A stretch of 64,000 bases of DNA from Natronosalvus caseinilyticus (GCF_017357105.1 NZ_CP071596.1:1488001-1552000), one strand, 5' to 3'; positions 34,265 to 43,874 are shown, counted from the first letter of the stretch. Numbers and translations are program-made. Notes: generated from the letters alone by a model not told the origin.

Positions 34265-35310
34265 GTCGACTGGCCGTCGGCCCGCTGCAGTCGAACCCCA
34301 CAGACGTCGCCCTCGACCCACTGCAATCGGATCCCGTCGACGTCGCCCTCGAGCCGCTGTACTGGCTGCTCGAGGCGTGGTACTGGCTCCTGTCTCAGTT
34401 GTACTACGCGACGGGACTCGAGCTGATCCACCCCGAGTACGCGTTCATGCACCGGGCGATCCTGGTCGGTCTCTGCATCGGCGTGATGGCCCCGCTCATC
34501 GGCACCTTTCTGGTCCACCGCCAGCTCGCGCTCATCGGCGACGCTCTCGCACACACCGCGTTTGCGGGCGTTGCAGTGGGGCTATTCGTCAATGCGACCC
34601 TGTCGTTCTCGGTGTCGCCGTATCTGACAGCCATCGTCGTCGCGGTAATCGCCGCGTTGCTCATCGAACTCATCTCGGAGTACACCGACGCCTACAACGA
34701 CGTCTCGATGGCGATCGTCCTCTCGACGGGGTTCGCTCTCGGGACGGTGCTCATCAGCCTCAACGCGGGTGGGCTCACGGTCTCGATCGACCAGTACCTC
34801 TTCGGGAACCTCTCGACGGTGTCGGCCGAAAACGCGGTCTTGCTGCTGGTGCTGTTCGCCGTCGTCGTCGGCACCGTCGCGCTCACCCGCAATCAACTGC
34901 TGTACGTCACCTTCGACGAAGTGGCCGCCGAGGTCGCGGGGATTCCCGTGCGCTGGTACAATCGGGTGATGGTGATGCTCACTGCGCTGGTCGTCGTCGG
35001 CGCGATGCAGATCATGGGCGTCATCCTCGTGGCGGCGATGCTGGTCGTCCCCGTCGCCGGCGCCTCGCAAGTCGCGCGAAGCTTCTCGCAGGCGCTACTG
35101 ACGTCGGTCGTCCTCGCCGAACTCGCCGTCGTCGTCGGTATCGGGGTCGCGTACTACGCCGAGGCGACCGCCGGCGGCGTCGTCGTGCTGGTCGCCGTCG
35201 CCATCTACGTCGGGTGCGTCGGCCTCGGCAAGCTCTTCGCCGGAAGCCACCGCGAGGAGTCGGCGCCAGACGTCGACGCGATCGACAGCGATGGGACTCC
35301 CCTCGAGTGA
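34261..35310 (+). CDS. znuB: Zinc/manganese ABC transporter permease
   Basis: A 349-aa integral membrane protein of the ABC-3 family with about eight to nine transmembrane helices. HRAILVGLCIGVMAPLIGTF and the coupling region LVHRQLALIGDALAHTAFAG (facing ZnuC) are diagnostic. The N-terminal about 30 residues hold a tandem repeat of LQSxPxDVALxP, absent from ordinary homologues. The C-terminal 25 residues are acidic and cytoplasmic. Last gene of the znuACB operon. Confidence 0.92.
   Translation: MSRLAVGPLQSNPTDVALDPLQSDPVDVALEPLYWLLEAWYWLLSQLYYATGLELIHPEYAFMHRAILVGLCIGVMAPLIGTFLVHRQLALIGDALAHTAFAGVAVGLFVNATLSFSVSPYLTAIVVAVIAALLIELISEYTDAYNDVSMAIVLSTGFALGTVLISLNAGGLTVSIDQYLFGNLSTVSAENAVLLLVLFAVVVGTVALTRNQLLYVTFDEVAAEVAGIPVRWYNRVMVMLTALVVVGAMQIMGVILVAAMLVVPVAGASQVARSFSQALLTSVVLAELAVVVGIGVAYYAEATAGGVVVLVAVAIYVGCVGLGKLFAGSHREESAPDVDAIDSDGTPLE
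34285..34356 (+). repeat. In-frame 36-bp tandem repeat at the znuB 5' end
   Basis: Two 36-nt units (34285-34320, 34321-34356) each encode a 12-residue LQS(N/D)P(T/V)DVAL(D/E)P segment; a third partial copy (LYW...) follows. The units differ by several bases, so the duplication is not brand-new. Confidence 0.7.
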
Positions 35311-35420
35311 CGGTTCGACGGCGACGGAACCTCGCTCGAGTGACGGCCCGATCACTGAACCTCGAACGCCCCTATACGGCACACCTCGAGCGGTTTCACC
35401 CGGTCGTTCAACCACTATAT

Positions 35421-35429
35421 GTTTATACG
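35421..35429 (+). promoter_or_regulatory. TATA box of the HTH-PAS histidine kinase gene
   Basis: GTTTATACG lies 23-31 nt before the ATG at 35452, supporting that start and a leaderless transcript. Confidence 0.6.
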
Positions 35430-35451
35430 CCTGGCTCTACGTCTTGGCGTA

Positions 35452-38295
35452 ATGGAATCGCCAGGTTCGGCTCCGAACTGCACTCGAGCGGACGTCCGAC
35501 GCATGTTTTCGCAACTCGAGGACCCTTCCACGCCGGTCTCGGCTACCGAAATCGCCGACGAGCTGGGGTGTTCCCGGGAGTCTGTCCGCCGAACCCTGTC
35601 GGAGCTCGTCGAACGAGGCACACTCCGGTCGAAGCGAATCGACGACTCGACGCGAGTCTGGTGGCGCTCGAGCGATGCTGAGCGTCCCGACGACGACGAA
35701 CGAACGGATCGAGAGGAGTTCAGCGCCTTCATCACCGCTGTCGAGGATTACGCCATCTTCGCGCTCGACCCCGACGGCACCGTCGCCAGCTGGAACGATG
35801 GCGCGGAACGGATCAAGGGCTACGACGAAGCCGACATCGTCGGCGAGCACTTCTCCACGTTCTACACCGACGACGATACTGCCGCCGGCGTTCCCGAGCG
35901 AAACCTCGAGCGAGCGGTCGACGAGGGTCGCGTCGAGGACGAGGGCTGGCGCGTTCGAGAGGACGGCTCGCTATTCTGGGCCAACGTCACCATAACGGCA
36001 CTCCACGACGACGAGGGGACGCTTCGCGGATTCACCAAGGTCACTCGCGACATGACAGAGCGACGAGGGTACGAACAACGCCTGCAACGCGAACGGGACT
36101 TCACCGCCCAGGTGCTCGAGACTGTCCCGGTCGGGATTCTTGTGAGCACGCCCGACGGTGAACTTACTCGAGCGAACAGGCGCGTCCTGGACTGGCTCGA
36201 TGCCGAGGCGTCGTCGTTCACCGACCACGACCGCGAGACGTGGGACGTCTACGATACCGAAGGCGAGCAGATCCCGTTCGAGGACTGGCCACTGGTGCAG
36301 GTCGTCGAAACCGGCGAGCCAGTTTTCGGCTACCAGTGCCAGATCGACACGCCGGCACGCGGTCGGCGGTGGGTCTCAATCAACGCTGCACCGATCGACG
36401 ACGGCGACGACGAACGAGTCGTCTTCTCCGTCGAGGACGTCACCGAACAGCACGAACGCGAACAGCAACTCCGTCGCGAATCCGAACAGACCGAGCAGCT
36501 CCTGCGGACGGTGCCGATTCCAATCGCCGTTTGGGACGCCGACGGGGAGACGGTGATGGCGAACCGACGCGCCCAGGAAACGCTCGACGTTTCCGAGCAG
36601 GAGTTCCTCGACGACCCCGACGGCGCCCACCAGTGGGAACTCTACGACCCCGATGGGAACCCGCTCGACTCGAGCGAAACGCCGTCCGCGCGCGCTGTCG
36701 CGACCGGCGAACCGGTTCGCAACGAGGAAGTCGTCGTCGATCCGCCCGACGGCGACCGCATTCATCTGCACGTCAACGCCGCACCGGTGGTCGATCCCGA
36801 CGGAAACGTCGAACGAATCATCGTCGCTGGCGAGGACATCACCGACCTCAAGGATCGGGAACACCAGCTAGAGCGACGGAAGTCGGAACTCGAGACCGAA
36901 CTGAGCGAGATCCTCGGTCGGATCACCGACGCGTTCTACGCGCTCGACGACGAGTGGCGATTCACGCACGTCAACGACCGCGCCGAGGAGTTGCTCGACT
37001 TCGATGATCAGGGGCTGGTCGGCGAGCACGTCTGGGAGGTCTTCGACTGGGTCGCGAACACGCAACTTCGCGAGGAGTACGAGCGAGCGATGGAGACGCA
37101 AGAACCGACCTCGTTCGAGTTCTACTACCCCGATCCGCTGGACGCGTGGCTAGAAATACACGCCTATCCGTCGGAGACGGGTCTCTCGGTCTACTTCCGG
37201 GACGTCACCGAACGGAAAGAGCACGAGCGCCAGCTCGAGGAGTCCGAACGGCGCTACCGCACGCTCGTCGAACACTTCCCAAACGGCGCCGTCGCGCTCG
37301 TCGACGAGCACCTCCGCTACCAGACGATCGGTGGCACGCCGCTCGACGGGGCGGACGTCACGGTCGGGACCGGGTTCGACGAACCAATCGAGGACGTCCT
37401 CCCGGCGCCGCTCGAGGACGAACTCGTGCCACGATACGAGGCCGCGCTCGAGGGAGAGTCCAGTTCGTTCGAGATGGAACTCGGCGAGCGGGCCTACCAG
37501 TTCCAGACGGTCCCCATCCGCGACGAGAGCGGGGAGGTCTTCGCCACTCTCGGGATGTCCCAGGACGTCACCGAACGGCGAACGTACGAGCGACAACTCG
37601 AGGCGTCGAACGAGCGCCTCGAGCAGTTCGCCTACGCTGCCAGCCACGACCTGCAGGAACCACTGCGGATGGTCTCCAGTTACCTGCAGCTAATCGAGCG
37701 CCGGTACGGCGACGACCTCGACGAAGACGGCGAGGAGTTCCTCGAGTTCGCTGTGGACGGCGCCGAACGCATGCGCGAGATGATCGACGGGCTCCTCGAG
37801 TACTCGAGAGTGGAAACCCAGGGGAACGCGTTCGAGCCCGTCGACCTCGAGACGGTTCTCTCGGAGGCGCGAGCCGACCTCCGGTTCCCCATCGAGGAGA
37901 GCGGGGCCGACGTCACGGCGGACTCCCTCCCTCGCGTCGAGGGCGATCCGACCCAGTTGCGCCAGGTGTTCCAGAACCTGCTAAGCAACGCGATCGAGTA
38001 CAACGGCGACGAACCGCCCCGGGTGCACGTCACCGCCGAGCGAGCCGGTAACCTCTGGGAAGTGTCGGTCTGCGACGAGGGAATCGGTATGGATCCCGAC
38101 GACACCGACCGGATCTTCGAGGTCTTCCAGCGTCTCCACAGTCAGGAAGAACACGCTGGAACGGGGATCGGGCTCGCGCTCTGTCGACGCATCGTCGAGC
38201 GCCACGGCGGGACGATCCGGGCCGATTCGGAACCGGGCGTCGGGACGACCTTTACCTTTACGCTCCCGGCGGCGGACGGCGCTGACCAGGACTGA
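35452..38295 (+). CDS. Multi-PAS sensor histidine kinase with N-terminal winged helix
   Basis: A 947-aa soluble kinase. Residues about 10-65 form a winged helix (VSATEIADELGCSRESVRRTL followed by a wing ending RVWWR). Several PAS domains follow: one starting DYAIFALDPDGTVASWNDGA, then further ones at about 210-325, 330-450, 475-600 and 605-715. PAC motifs such as VTRDMTERR and VTERKEHERQLE separate them. The HisKA phosphoacceptor is H732 in AASHDLQEPLRMVSSYLQL. HATPase boxes NLLSNAIEY, DEGIGMDP and GTGIGLALCRRIV are intact. No transmembrane segment or receiver domain is present. Start 35452 is supported by the TATA box. Signal and partner are unknown. Confidence 0.9.
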   Translation: MESPGSAPNCTRADVRRMFSQLEDPSTPVSATEIADELGCSRESVRRTLSELVERGTLRSKRIDDSTRVWWRSSDAERPDDDERTDREEFSAFITAVEDYAIFALDPDGTVASWNDGAERIKGYDEADIVGEHFSTFYTDDDTAAGVPERNLERAVDEGRVEDEGWRVREDGSLFWANVTITALHDDEGTLRGFTKVTRDMTERRGYEQRLQRERDFTAQVLETVPVGILVSTPDGELTRANRRVLDWLDAEASSFTDHDRETWDVYDTEGEQIPFEDWPLVQVVETGEPVFGYQCQIDTPARGRRWVSINAAPIDDGDDERVVFSVEDVTEQHEREQQLRRESEQTEQLLRTVPIPIAVWDADGETVMANRRAQETLDVSEQEFLDDPDGAHQWELYDPDGNPLDSSETPSARAVATGEPVRNEEVVVDPPDGDRIHLHVNAAPVVDPDGNVERIIVAGEDITDLKDREHQLERRKSELETELSEILGRITDAFYALDDEWRFTHVNDRAEELLDFDDQGLVGEHVWEVFDWVANTQLREEYERAMETQEPTSFEFYYPDPLDAWLEIHAYPSETGLSVYFRDVTERKEHERQLEESERRYRTLVEHFPNGAVALVDEHLRYQTIGGTPLDGADVTVGTGFDEPIEDVLPAPLEDELVPRYEAALEGESSSFEMELGERAYQFQTVPIRDESGEVFATLGMSQDVTERRTYERQLEASNERLEQFAYAASHDLQEPLRMVSSYLQLIERRYGDDLDEDGEEFLEFAVDGAERMREMIDGLLEYSRVETQGNAFEPVDLETVLSEARADLRFPIEESGADVTADSLPRVEGDPTQLRQVFQNLLSNAIEYNGDEPPRVHVTAERAGNLWEVSVCDEGIGMDPDDTDRIFEVFQRLHSQEEHAGTGIGLALCRRIVERHGGTIRADSEPGVGTTFTFTLPAADGADQD

Positions 38296-38626
38296 ACGGT
38301 CGTCACTGCTCTCGAGACGGATTCTTCTTTCCTGCTGCGAGTTCCTCTCTTGCGGCGGCTCGTCTCTCCCGCAACGAGTCCCTGACCCTGGAGACAAGTC
38401 GGTCGATCGAATTTTCGCTCCTGCTCGCTGAGCAGCGGTTTTCTCGACCCACACGCGACTCGAGCGCTGAGAGCCGGTAACCTGGGCGCTCCGCCGCGAG
38501 CCGCTCGACGAGTCATGACTGCCGGGTGAAACGGAATTTCATACAGCTATATACAGTTTATAACGTGGCGCCCGAGCCGCTCGAGCGGTTGTGAGCACTT
38601 TTACGTCCACGGCGGCTACGGCGCCT
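38296..38626. other. Intergenic region, 331 bp
   Basis: No supported gene. The left part is GC-rich. At 38541-38563 an AT-rich segment (ATACAGCTATATACAGTTTATAA) provides the rio2 promoter, with the best TATA at 38557-38563. Confidence 0.5.
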
Positions 38627-39529
38627 ATGGTGCGGAACGTCGCCGAGCTGTTGGCAGAACTCGAGTCCGAGGACTTCTATCTCCTCTCGGGGATCGAGCA
38701 GGGAATGCGCTTCTCGGAGTGGGTCCAGCGCGAGAAGCTGTCGAACTTCTCGGGGCTCACCCCCGAGGAGGTGGACTACCGCCTCGAGCGCTGTCTCAAG
38801 CGCGGGTTGATCGAGAAGAAGACGATCCAGTACGAGGGGTACACCCTTCAGTTCGAGGGCTACGACGCCCTGGCCCTCCGGGCACTCGTCGAGCGGGATA
38901 CGATCTCGGAGTTCGGCGCCCCACTTGGCGTCGGCAAGGAGAGCGACGTCTACGAGGTCAAATCCTACAAGCCGCTGGCTCTGAAGTACCACCGCGAGGG
39001 CTATACCAACTTCCGGGAGGTCAACCGCGAGCGCGATTACACCTCGGAGAATCAGCACGTCTCCTGGCTCTACACCGCCCGGAAAGCGGCTGAACGGGAG
39101 TTCGACGCCCTCGAGACGCTGTATCCCGACGTCTCGGTCCCCCAACCGATCGACCAGAACCGACACGCCATTGTGATGGAGAAGATGCCGGGGGTAGAGC
39201 TCTCGCGAACCCGGTTCGAGGACGACCAGGTGCTAGGGGTACTCGAGTTACTCTTGCGAGAACTCTCGCGTGCGTATGAGGCGGGGTACGTCCACGCGGA
39301 CATGAGCGAGTACAACGTGTTCGTCGCCGAGGAGGGGGTGACGATCTTCGACTGGCCGCAGGCGGTGCCGATCGACCACGAACACGCCCGCGAGTTCCTG
39401 GATCGCGATCTCGAGAATCTGGTTGGATACTTCCGGCGGAAATATCCGTCAGTTGTGCCCGAGGGCCTCGAGAGCGACGCGATCGCTGCCGAAATCGCCG
39501 CTGGAGAGTTCGACTCGTTGTCGGTATAG
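38627..39529 (+). CDS. rio2: RIO-type serine/threonine kinase Rio2
   Basis: A 300-aa archaeal Rio2. The N-terminal winged helix (LLSGIEQGMRFSEWV ... LTPEEVDYRLERCLKRGL) precedes the RIO kinase core: the P-loop equivalent GVGKESDVYEV, Lys in PLALKYHREG, catalytic HADMSEYNVF and metal-binding IFDWPQAV. Rio2 acts in late maturation of the small ribosomal subunit. ATG 38627 (MVRNVAELLAEL) matches the family start; a GTG at 38591 fits the TATA box spacing better and cannot be excluded. Confidence 0.94.
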   Translation: MVRNVAELLAELESEDFYLLSGIEQGMRFSEWVQREKLSNFSGLTPEEVDYRLERCLKRGLIEKKTIQYEGYTLQFEGYDALALRALVERDTISEFGAPLGVGKESDVYEVKSYKPLALKYHREGYTNFREVNRERDYTSENQHVSWLYTARKAAEREFDALETLYPDVSVPQPIDQNRHAIVMEKMPGVELSRTRFEDDQVLGVLELLLRELSRAYEAGYVHADMSEYNVFVAEEGVTIFDWPQAVPIDHEHAREFLDRDLENLVGYFRRKYPSVVPEGLESDAIAAEIAAGEFDSLSV

Positions 39530-39773
39530 CTATTAATAAACTCTATAACGGTATACAAAACATCCTTCCCAGTAGTTGAGACCGGCCGTCTCAATGCATA
39601 CGATCCTCGAACCGGTTTGGAGCTATGGACGAGGTGCTCCTTCGACGTTTTCGCCGCTTTCTCTGACAACAGACGAGGCAGGAGATCTGTCCGTTCCATG
39701 GAGACCGTATTTTGAGTTGATGTCGAAGTCGTGAACGGACGTGCTGATACTGGTCCAACCGCGAAAATTTCCG

Positions 39774-40340
39774 CTACTCCTTCCAGGTGAGCTGATCGAT
39801 AGTTGGAAACTCAACCTTCGCTGTGTGGGGTGGATTGTAGTATCGAGACTTGATATCGTAGTACCCAAATTCGGGAGGGATACGAGCACACGCCTTTGCC
39901 AGATTTTCGTCCGCTGTGTGGGTAATCACACGAATTCTGGCGTTCGCATCGAATAATCGAACTGCCAATGCGACCAATGCCGCATCCTGCCAGTTGTTCG
40001 TCTCTGGATACTTGCTCTGCTGGTTGAGAAACTCATCTGCAACGAACCGTGCTTTCTCAACTGGTCCAGCACTCCTATCGAACCCCTCTGTGCGATCACC
40101 TGGCAGTGGTGAGGCTACCCGAAGCCACTCTTCTTCGATAGCCGTATCGAGGTACGGATTCGTCGGTGAGTCGGCACTCCCGGTATCCGCCAGCTCGTGG
40201 TAAACCGCTGCTGGCACCCAAATTTCTGTTCCGGCGTCTTCGACGGCCGACTTGAGATTCTGCAAGTGTAGACTAGGGTGTTTCCCCAGGTTCCGAAACA
40301 TCACCGTGTCTGCAATGTTCGCAGTATACATCTCCGTCAC
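39774..40340 (-). CDS. PIN-domain-like protein, possible toxin
   Basis: A 188-aa protein with a PIN-like arrangement of acidic residues: D11 (IADTVMF), E49 (VYHELAD), D119 (NWQDAALVALAVR) and D144 (THTADENLAKAC). The last two motifs are typical of the second half of PIN nucleases. The gene starts with GTG at 40340, 5 bp after the stop of the HTH gene; an ATG at 40331 is also possible. It is somewhat larger than usual VapC toxins (about 130 aa). The base composition is more AT-rich than its neighbours, suggesting transfer. An RNase role is inferred. Confidence 0.7.
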   Translation of the reverse strand: MTEMYTANIADTVMFRNLGKHPSLHLQNLKSAVEDAGTEIWVPAAVYHELADTGSADSPTNPYLDTAIEEEWLRVASPLPGDRTEGFDRSAGPVEKARFVADEFLNQQSKYPETNNWQDAALVALAVRLFDANARIRVITHTADENLAKACARIPPEFGYYDIKSRYYNPPHTAKVEFPTIDQLTWKE

Positions 40341-40345
40341 TCGGT

Positions 40346-40969
40346 CTACCTGTCGGTGTATTCTTTGAGATGATCGCCCCCGTCCTTATCGAAATCATCC
40401 GGTGTGTACGTCGTCGGGGTCGAATCGTCGTCACCGAGATCGAGGATCGAATAGAGCGCTTCGACGAGGTCGTACATCGTTCCAGGGGATAGATCTGTGA
40501 GACTCGCGATTTGCCGGATTGTGACATCGCCCTCACTGTGTGCCTTCACGAGATCGTATGCGAGCGCGAATGTGACGATCCCGTGGTCTTCGAGAACCCG
40601 TTCGATCGCTGGGTACTCGTTCTTCTGGGCGATTACCTCGATAATCTTGGGAGTGATCGAGACTTCCGTCTCGCGGACCGTCAACGTGAGTTCGAACTCC
40701 TCAGCGGTGTATACGGCAGTCCCGGCCTCGTTACCAACCTTGCTGATCAGGCCCGCTTGCTCCAATTTATGCAGGTAGTCGTACACCGTCTTTTTGGAGA
40801 CGGTCGTTGTTTCGATGAGTTCGGGGCCTGTTGCAGTCTCTGCCCGTTTTATCGACGTATAGAGGTCAGCGAGAGACGGGTTTTCAAGTAATTCTGCGAA
40901 CGTCGGAATTCCAGTGATCGTTCCCGGAGTGTTCCCTGCGTTTCGCACGTGTTCTGTATCGTAGCTCAT
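40346..40969 (-). CDS. Double winged-helix regulator upstream of the PIN gene, possible antitoxin
   Basis: A 207-aa protein with two helix-turn-helix regions. The first (SIKRAETATGPELIETTTVS ... YDYLHKLEQAGLISKVG) is a typical MarR/TrmB-like winged helix. The second (VTIRQIASLTDLSPGTMYDL) lies near residues 155-180. The Asp-rich C-terminus could contact the PIN protein. The ATG at 40969 is preferred to the frame start at 41035. Same strand, 5 bp apart and the same AT-richer composition as the PIN gene: the two form one unit. Confidence 0.75.
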   Translation of the reverse strand: MSYDTEHVRNAGNTPGTITGIPTFAELLENPSLADLYTSIKRAETATGPELIETTTVSKKTVYDYLHKLEQAGLISKVGNEAGTAVYTAEEFELTLTVRETEVSITPKIIEVIAQKNEYPAIERVLEDHGIVTFALAYDLVKAHSEGDVTIRQIASLTDLSPGTMYDLVEALYSILDLGDDDSTPTTYTPDDFDKDGGDHLKEYTDR

Positions 40970-41068
40970 CTTGTATAGAGTTACGAAACTAGAAACCATA
41001 AACGTTTGCCACGGAAACGGGACGTTATCGGACACTGACTCTCGAACCCGCTCGAGCCCGAAAACCGC

Positions 41069-42487
41069 CTACTCGAGTTCTGCTGCCGCATCTCGAAACA
41101 ACCCGTCCAATATCTCGGGCGTGGTCGGGTGGTACGCACGGTCCGGAATTTCGCGCACGTCGAGGCCCATCTCGACGACCACCTGCATCGTCTTGACCAT
41201 CACGTCGGCGTGGAGGTGCAGACCCTGGTACCCCAGAACGGTCCCGTCGCGAGCGTTGACGACCAGCGTCGCGACGCCCTCTGGGTGGTTCTTGCTCTCG
41301 AAGATGCCGTCGTCGGACGCCTCCCTCGAGACCACGACCGCGTCCATCGCCGAATCCGCGGCGGTGTCCGGGGTGTGGCCAACGCGGGCCACCGGGTAGG
41401 TGCCCAGGCCCGAGAAGATGACGTGATGGGGGACGTTCGCGTAGGGCTCGAGGTCGTCACCTCGAGCGTGGCGCAAGATGTTCTCCCCGGCGGCGAACCC
41501 CTGTTCCTTGGCGACGTGGAGGATCGGCTCGCGGCCGTTGGCGTCTCCGACGACGAACGTGTGCTCGTCGTCTGTGGCCTGCATCGTCGGCTCGACCCAG
41601 CCCTGCTCCGGTTCGAGGGGTGTGTTCTCGAGGCCGAGTCCGTCGACGTTCGGGCGGCGGCCGGTGAAGACGTAGAGCTGATCGGCCTCCAGGACCTGCT
41701 CGGTGCCGTCGCGGTCGACCGTGAGCCGAACGCCGCCGTCGGCGGTCGACTCGAGATGTTTCTCGTCGGTGTTCGTCAGAATTTCGACGTCGAACTGGTC
41801 ACGGTAGAGGTCGAGGATCGTGTCGCCATAGGCGTCCTCGAACTCCTCGAGCGGGCGGTCGTCGTGTTCGATCACCGTGAGGTCGACGTCGCCGACCTCG
41901 CTAAGGTAGGGAGCGAGTTCGAGGCCGATGTAGCCAAAGCCCATCACGATCCCCGAGTCGGGAAACGACGTCGCGTCGAGCACGTCCGCGCTCGAGCAGT
42001 AGTCGACGTCCTCGATGCCAGGCGTGTCGGGAACGTTGAGCGTCGAGCCAGTCGCGATCACGACGTAGTCGGGCTCGATCGTGCGGTCGCCGACGGTGAG
42101 CGTGCGGTCGTCGACGAACCTGGCTCGCTCGTGGAGGAACTCGACGCCGTCGCGGTCGGCGAGGTTGTGGACGTGATTCCGTCGATGCTCGGCGAATCCG
42201 TGAATGTGCTCGTCCTTCTGGGTGACGACCGCTTCGGGATCGACTGACGGTGTGCCCTCGAGTCGGCCGTCGTGTCGCGCCTGATAGCGGTGCTGGGCGG
42301 CCGAGAGGACGTCCTTCGAGGGCATGCAGCCCCGTAGAATGCAGAGGCCGCCGCCCGGTTCGCCGCCGTCGATCAGCGTCAGTTCGAGGTCGGTTTCCGA
42401 TTCCGCGGCACGCTCGAGCAACTCGTCGGCGGCGGCGACGCCCGCGCTCCCGTAGGCGCCGATCACCGCGACGTGGAGACTGTCCAT
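41069..42487 (-). CDS. FAD-dependent pyridine nucleotide-disulfide oxidoreductase (lipoamide dehydrogenase-like)
   Basis: A 472-aa class I flavoprotein disulfide reductase. The FAD motif is VAVIGAYGSAGVAAADELLE. The redox pair is C-I-L-R-G-C in GGGLCILRGCMPSKD. The NAD(P) region MGFGYIGLELAPYL is somewhat altered from GxGxxG. The C-terminal catalytic dyad is AYHPTTPEIL (HPTxxE). The shape fits lipoamide dehydrogenase, mercuric reductase and relatives. No 2-oxoacid dehydrogenase genes are adjacent, so the partner is unknown. Start MDSLHVAVIG at 42487. Confidence 0.87.
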   Translation of the reverse strand: MDSLHVAVIGAYGSAGVAAADELLERAAESETDLELTLIDGGEPGGGLCILRGCMPSKDVLSAAQHRYQARHDGRLEGTPSVDPEAVVTQKDEHIHGFAEHRRNHVHNLADRDGVEFLHERARFVDDRTLTVGDRTIEPDYVVIATGSTLNVPDTPGIEDVDYCSSADVLDATSFPDSGIVMGFGYIGLELAPYLSEVGDVDLTVIEHDDRPLEEFEDAYGDTILDLYRDQFDVEILTNTDEKHLESTADGGVRLTVDRDGTEQVLEADQLYVFTGRRPNVDGLGLENTPLEPEQGWVEPTMQATDDEHTFVVGDANGREPILHVAKEQGFAAGENILRHARGDDLEPYANVPHHVIFSGLGTYPVARVGHTPDTAADSAMDAVVVSREASDDGIFESKNHPEGVATLVVNARDGTVLGYQGLHLHADVMVKTMQVVVEMGLDVREIPDRAYHPTTPEILDGLFRDAAAELE

Positions 42488-42695
42488 ATCGGCGAAACGG
42501 TGGCTTCCCCAATAGGCGTTCGTGCGGTCGTGCGCGGACGACTCACTGGCGAGAGACGACTCACTGGCGAAGGGGTGGGGGTGTGACGAATCGAGGGACA
42601 CGGGTCCGCCACCAGCATTTACTCGAGTGACTTCCGTTCGTACGACGGGCGGGCAAAAGGAGATGGCATTTTCGAAAACGGACGCGACGACGGGT

Positions 42696-43874
42696 CTATC
42701 GTCGAAGTCTGGACACGACACCCGTCCCGAGGAGTCCGAGCAGTGCGGCGAGTGCCCCGAATCCGGGGAGGCCGTCGCTTTCGGCGCTCGAGCCGCTGTC
42801 GTCGTCGGCCGTCGCGTCGTCGTCAGTGCCATCCTCGGCACCCGAGCCGTCGATCGACGCGGTTCGTTCCGAGAAGTGGTTGAACGCGACGTAGACGGTC
42901 GCCGTCGCGTCCGCCTCGGCGTGCTGGCGCACCATGTACGCGGATTCCTCGCTGCCGATCGCGCTCTCGAGTTCGGAGTGGGAGGACGCCTGGGCAGCGG
43001 CCTCGCCGTCGACGCGAACCTCGAGCTCTTCGAGCGTGCCCACGGTCTCCTCTTCGACCGTCGTCATGACGATCGTCCCTTCCTCGATGGCGCGGTCGAC
43101 GGTGACGTCAACGCGGCGCTCGCTCTCCTGTTTGGCCTCGAGGGTCAGGTCCTCGCCGTAGGTGACCGCGTCGGCGACGGTCTCGCCGTCGCGCTGCTCG
43201 ACGTAGACCTCGGCAGCAGCCGAGCCGTCGGCGATGAGCTGTTCTTCCCCTTTCGTCTCGTCGGTGCGCTCGCCGTCCCCGTAGGACCGGAAAACGAGCG
43301 TCGATTCGCCCTCGAGGCTGGCCGCGACGTTGCCCTCCTCGTTGACGGTCACGTCGCCGTCGCCGATCACGAGGAAGACGCCGTTGCGGTCGCCGCCCTC
43401 GACGACGACGCGCTCGCCGTCGCCTTCGGCGCTGGCCTGGACGTTCTCGCCGAGTTGTGCTTCGACGACCTGGGCGTCACCGCCGGCCCGGACGACGAGA
43501 ATCCCGCGTTCGTTGTCGTGAGCCGACAGCGTCGCGCCGCTCTCGGATTCGATTCGCGTTTTCGTCTGGGACTCGGCACTCACCGAGAGGCCGGCGCCCT
43601 CGAGGTTCACGACGGCTCCGAGGTCGATACCGGCGCCGACGCCGGCGTTGCTTCGGGAGTCGACGGCGACCGACGAAAAGAGGGTCTCGCCGCCAACAGC
43701 GTAGTTCGTTAGGGCGCTACCCGAGGTCTCGAACTCGAGGTGGCTTCCTGCGTACGTTTCGCTCTGGGTGGTCGCGCTCGATTCGGCCGAACTCGCACCG
43801 GCCCCGGCCGCGGCGACGAGACTGACGCCGAGCATCGCTGCGACGAGGACGGCTACGACTGCATTTCGATTCAT
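42696..43874 (-). CDS. PGF-CTERM-anchored secreted protein
   Basis: A 392-aa exported protein. A Sec signal (MNRNAVVAVLVAAMLGVSLV) is followed by an acidic, beta-rich extracellular part with many VTV and GxxxVxV elements. An Asp/Ser-rich spacer then precedes a C-terminal sorting segment SDGLPGFGALAALLGLLG with RLRR after the helix. The PGF motif, hydrophobic helix and basic tail indicate cleavage and lipid attachment by archaeosortase ArtA. No enzymatic motif is seen. ATG 43874 is chosen over the frame start at 43928. Confidence 0.85.
   Translation of the reverse strand: MNRNAVVAVLVAAMLGVSLVAAAGAGASSAESSATTQSETYAGSHLEFETSGSALTNYAVGGETLFSSVAVDSRSNAGVGAGIDLGAVVNLEGAGLSVSAESQTKTRIESESGATLSAHDNERGILVVRAGGDAQVVEAQLGENVQASAEGDGERVVVEGGDRNGVFLVIGDGDVTVNEEGNVAASLEGESTLVFRSYGDGERTDETKGEEQLIADGSAAAEVYVEQRDGETVADAVTYGEDLTLEAKQESERRVDVTVDRAIEEGTIVMTTVEEETVGTLEELEVRVDGEAAAQASSHSELESAIGSEESAYMVRQHAEADATATVYVAFNHFSERTASIDGSGAEDGTDDDATADDDSGSSAESDGLPGFGALAALLGLLGTGVVSRLRR

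Noticed and set aside
38142-38516. Small minus-strand gene in the gap before rio2
   Set aside because: It extends into the kinase gene antisense, is Arg/Ser-rich and carries no recognisable motif or start signal.
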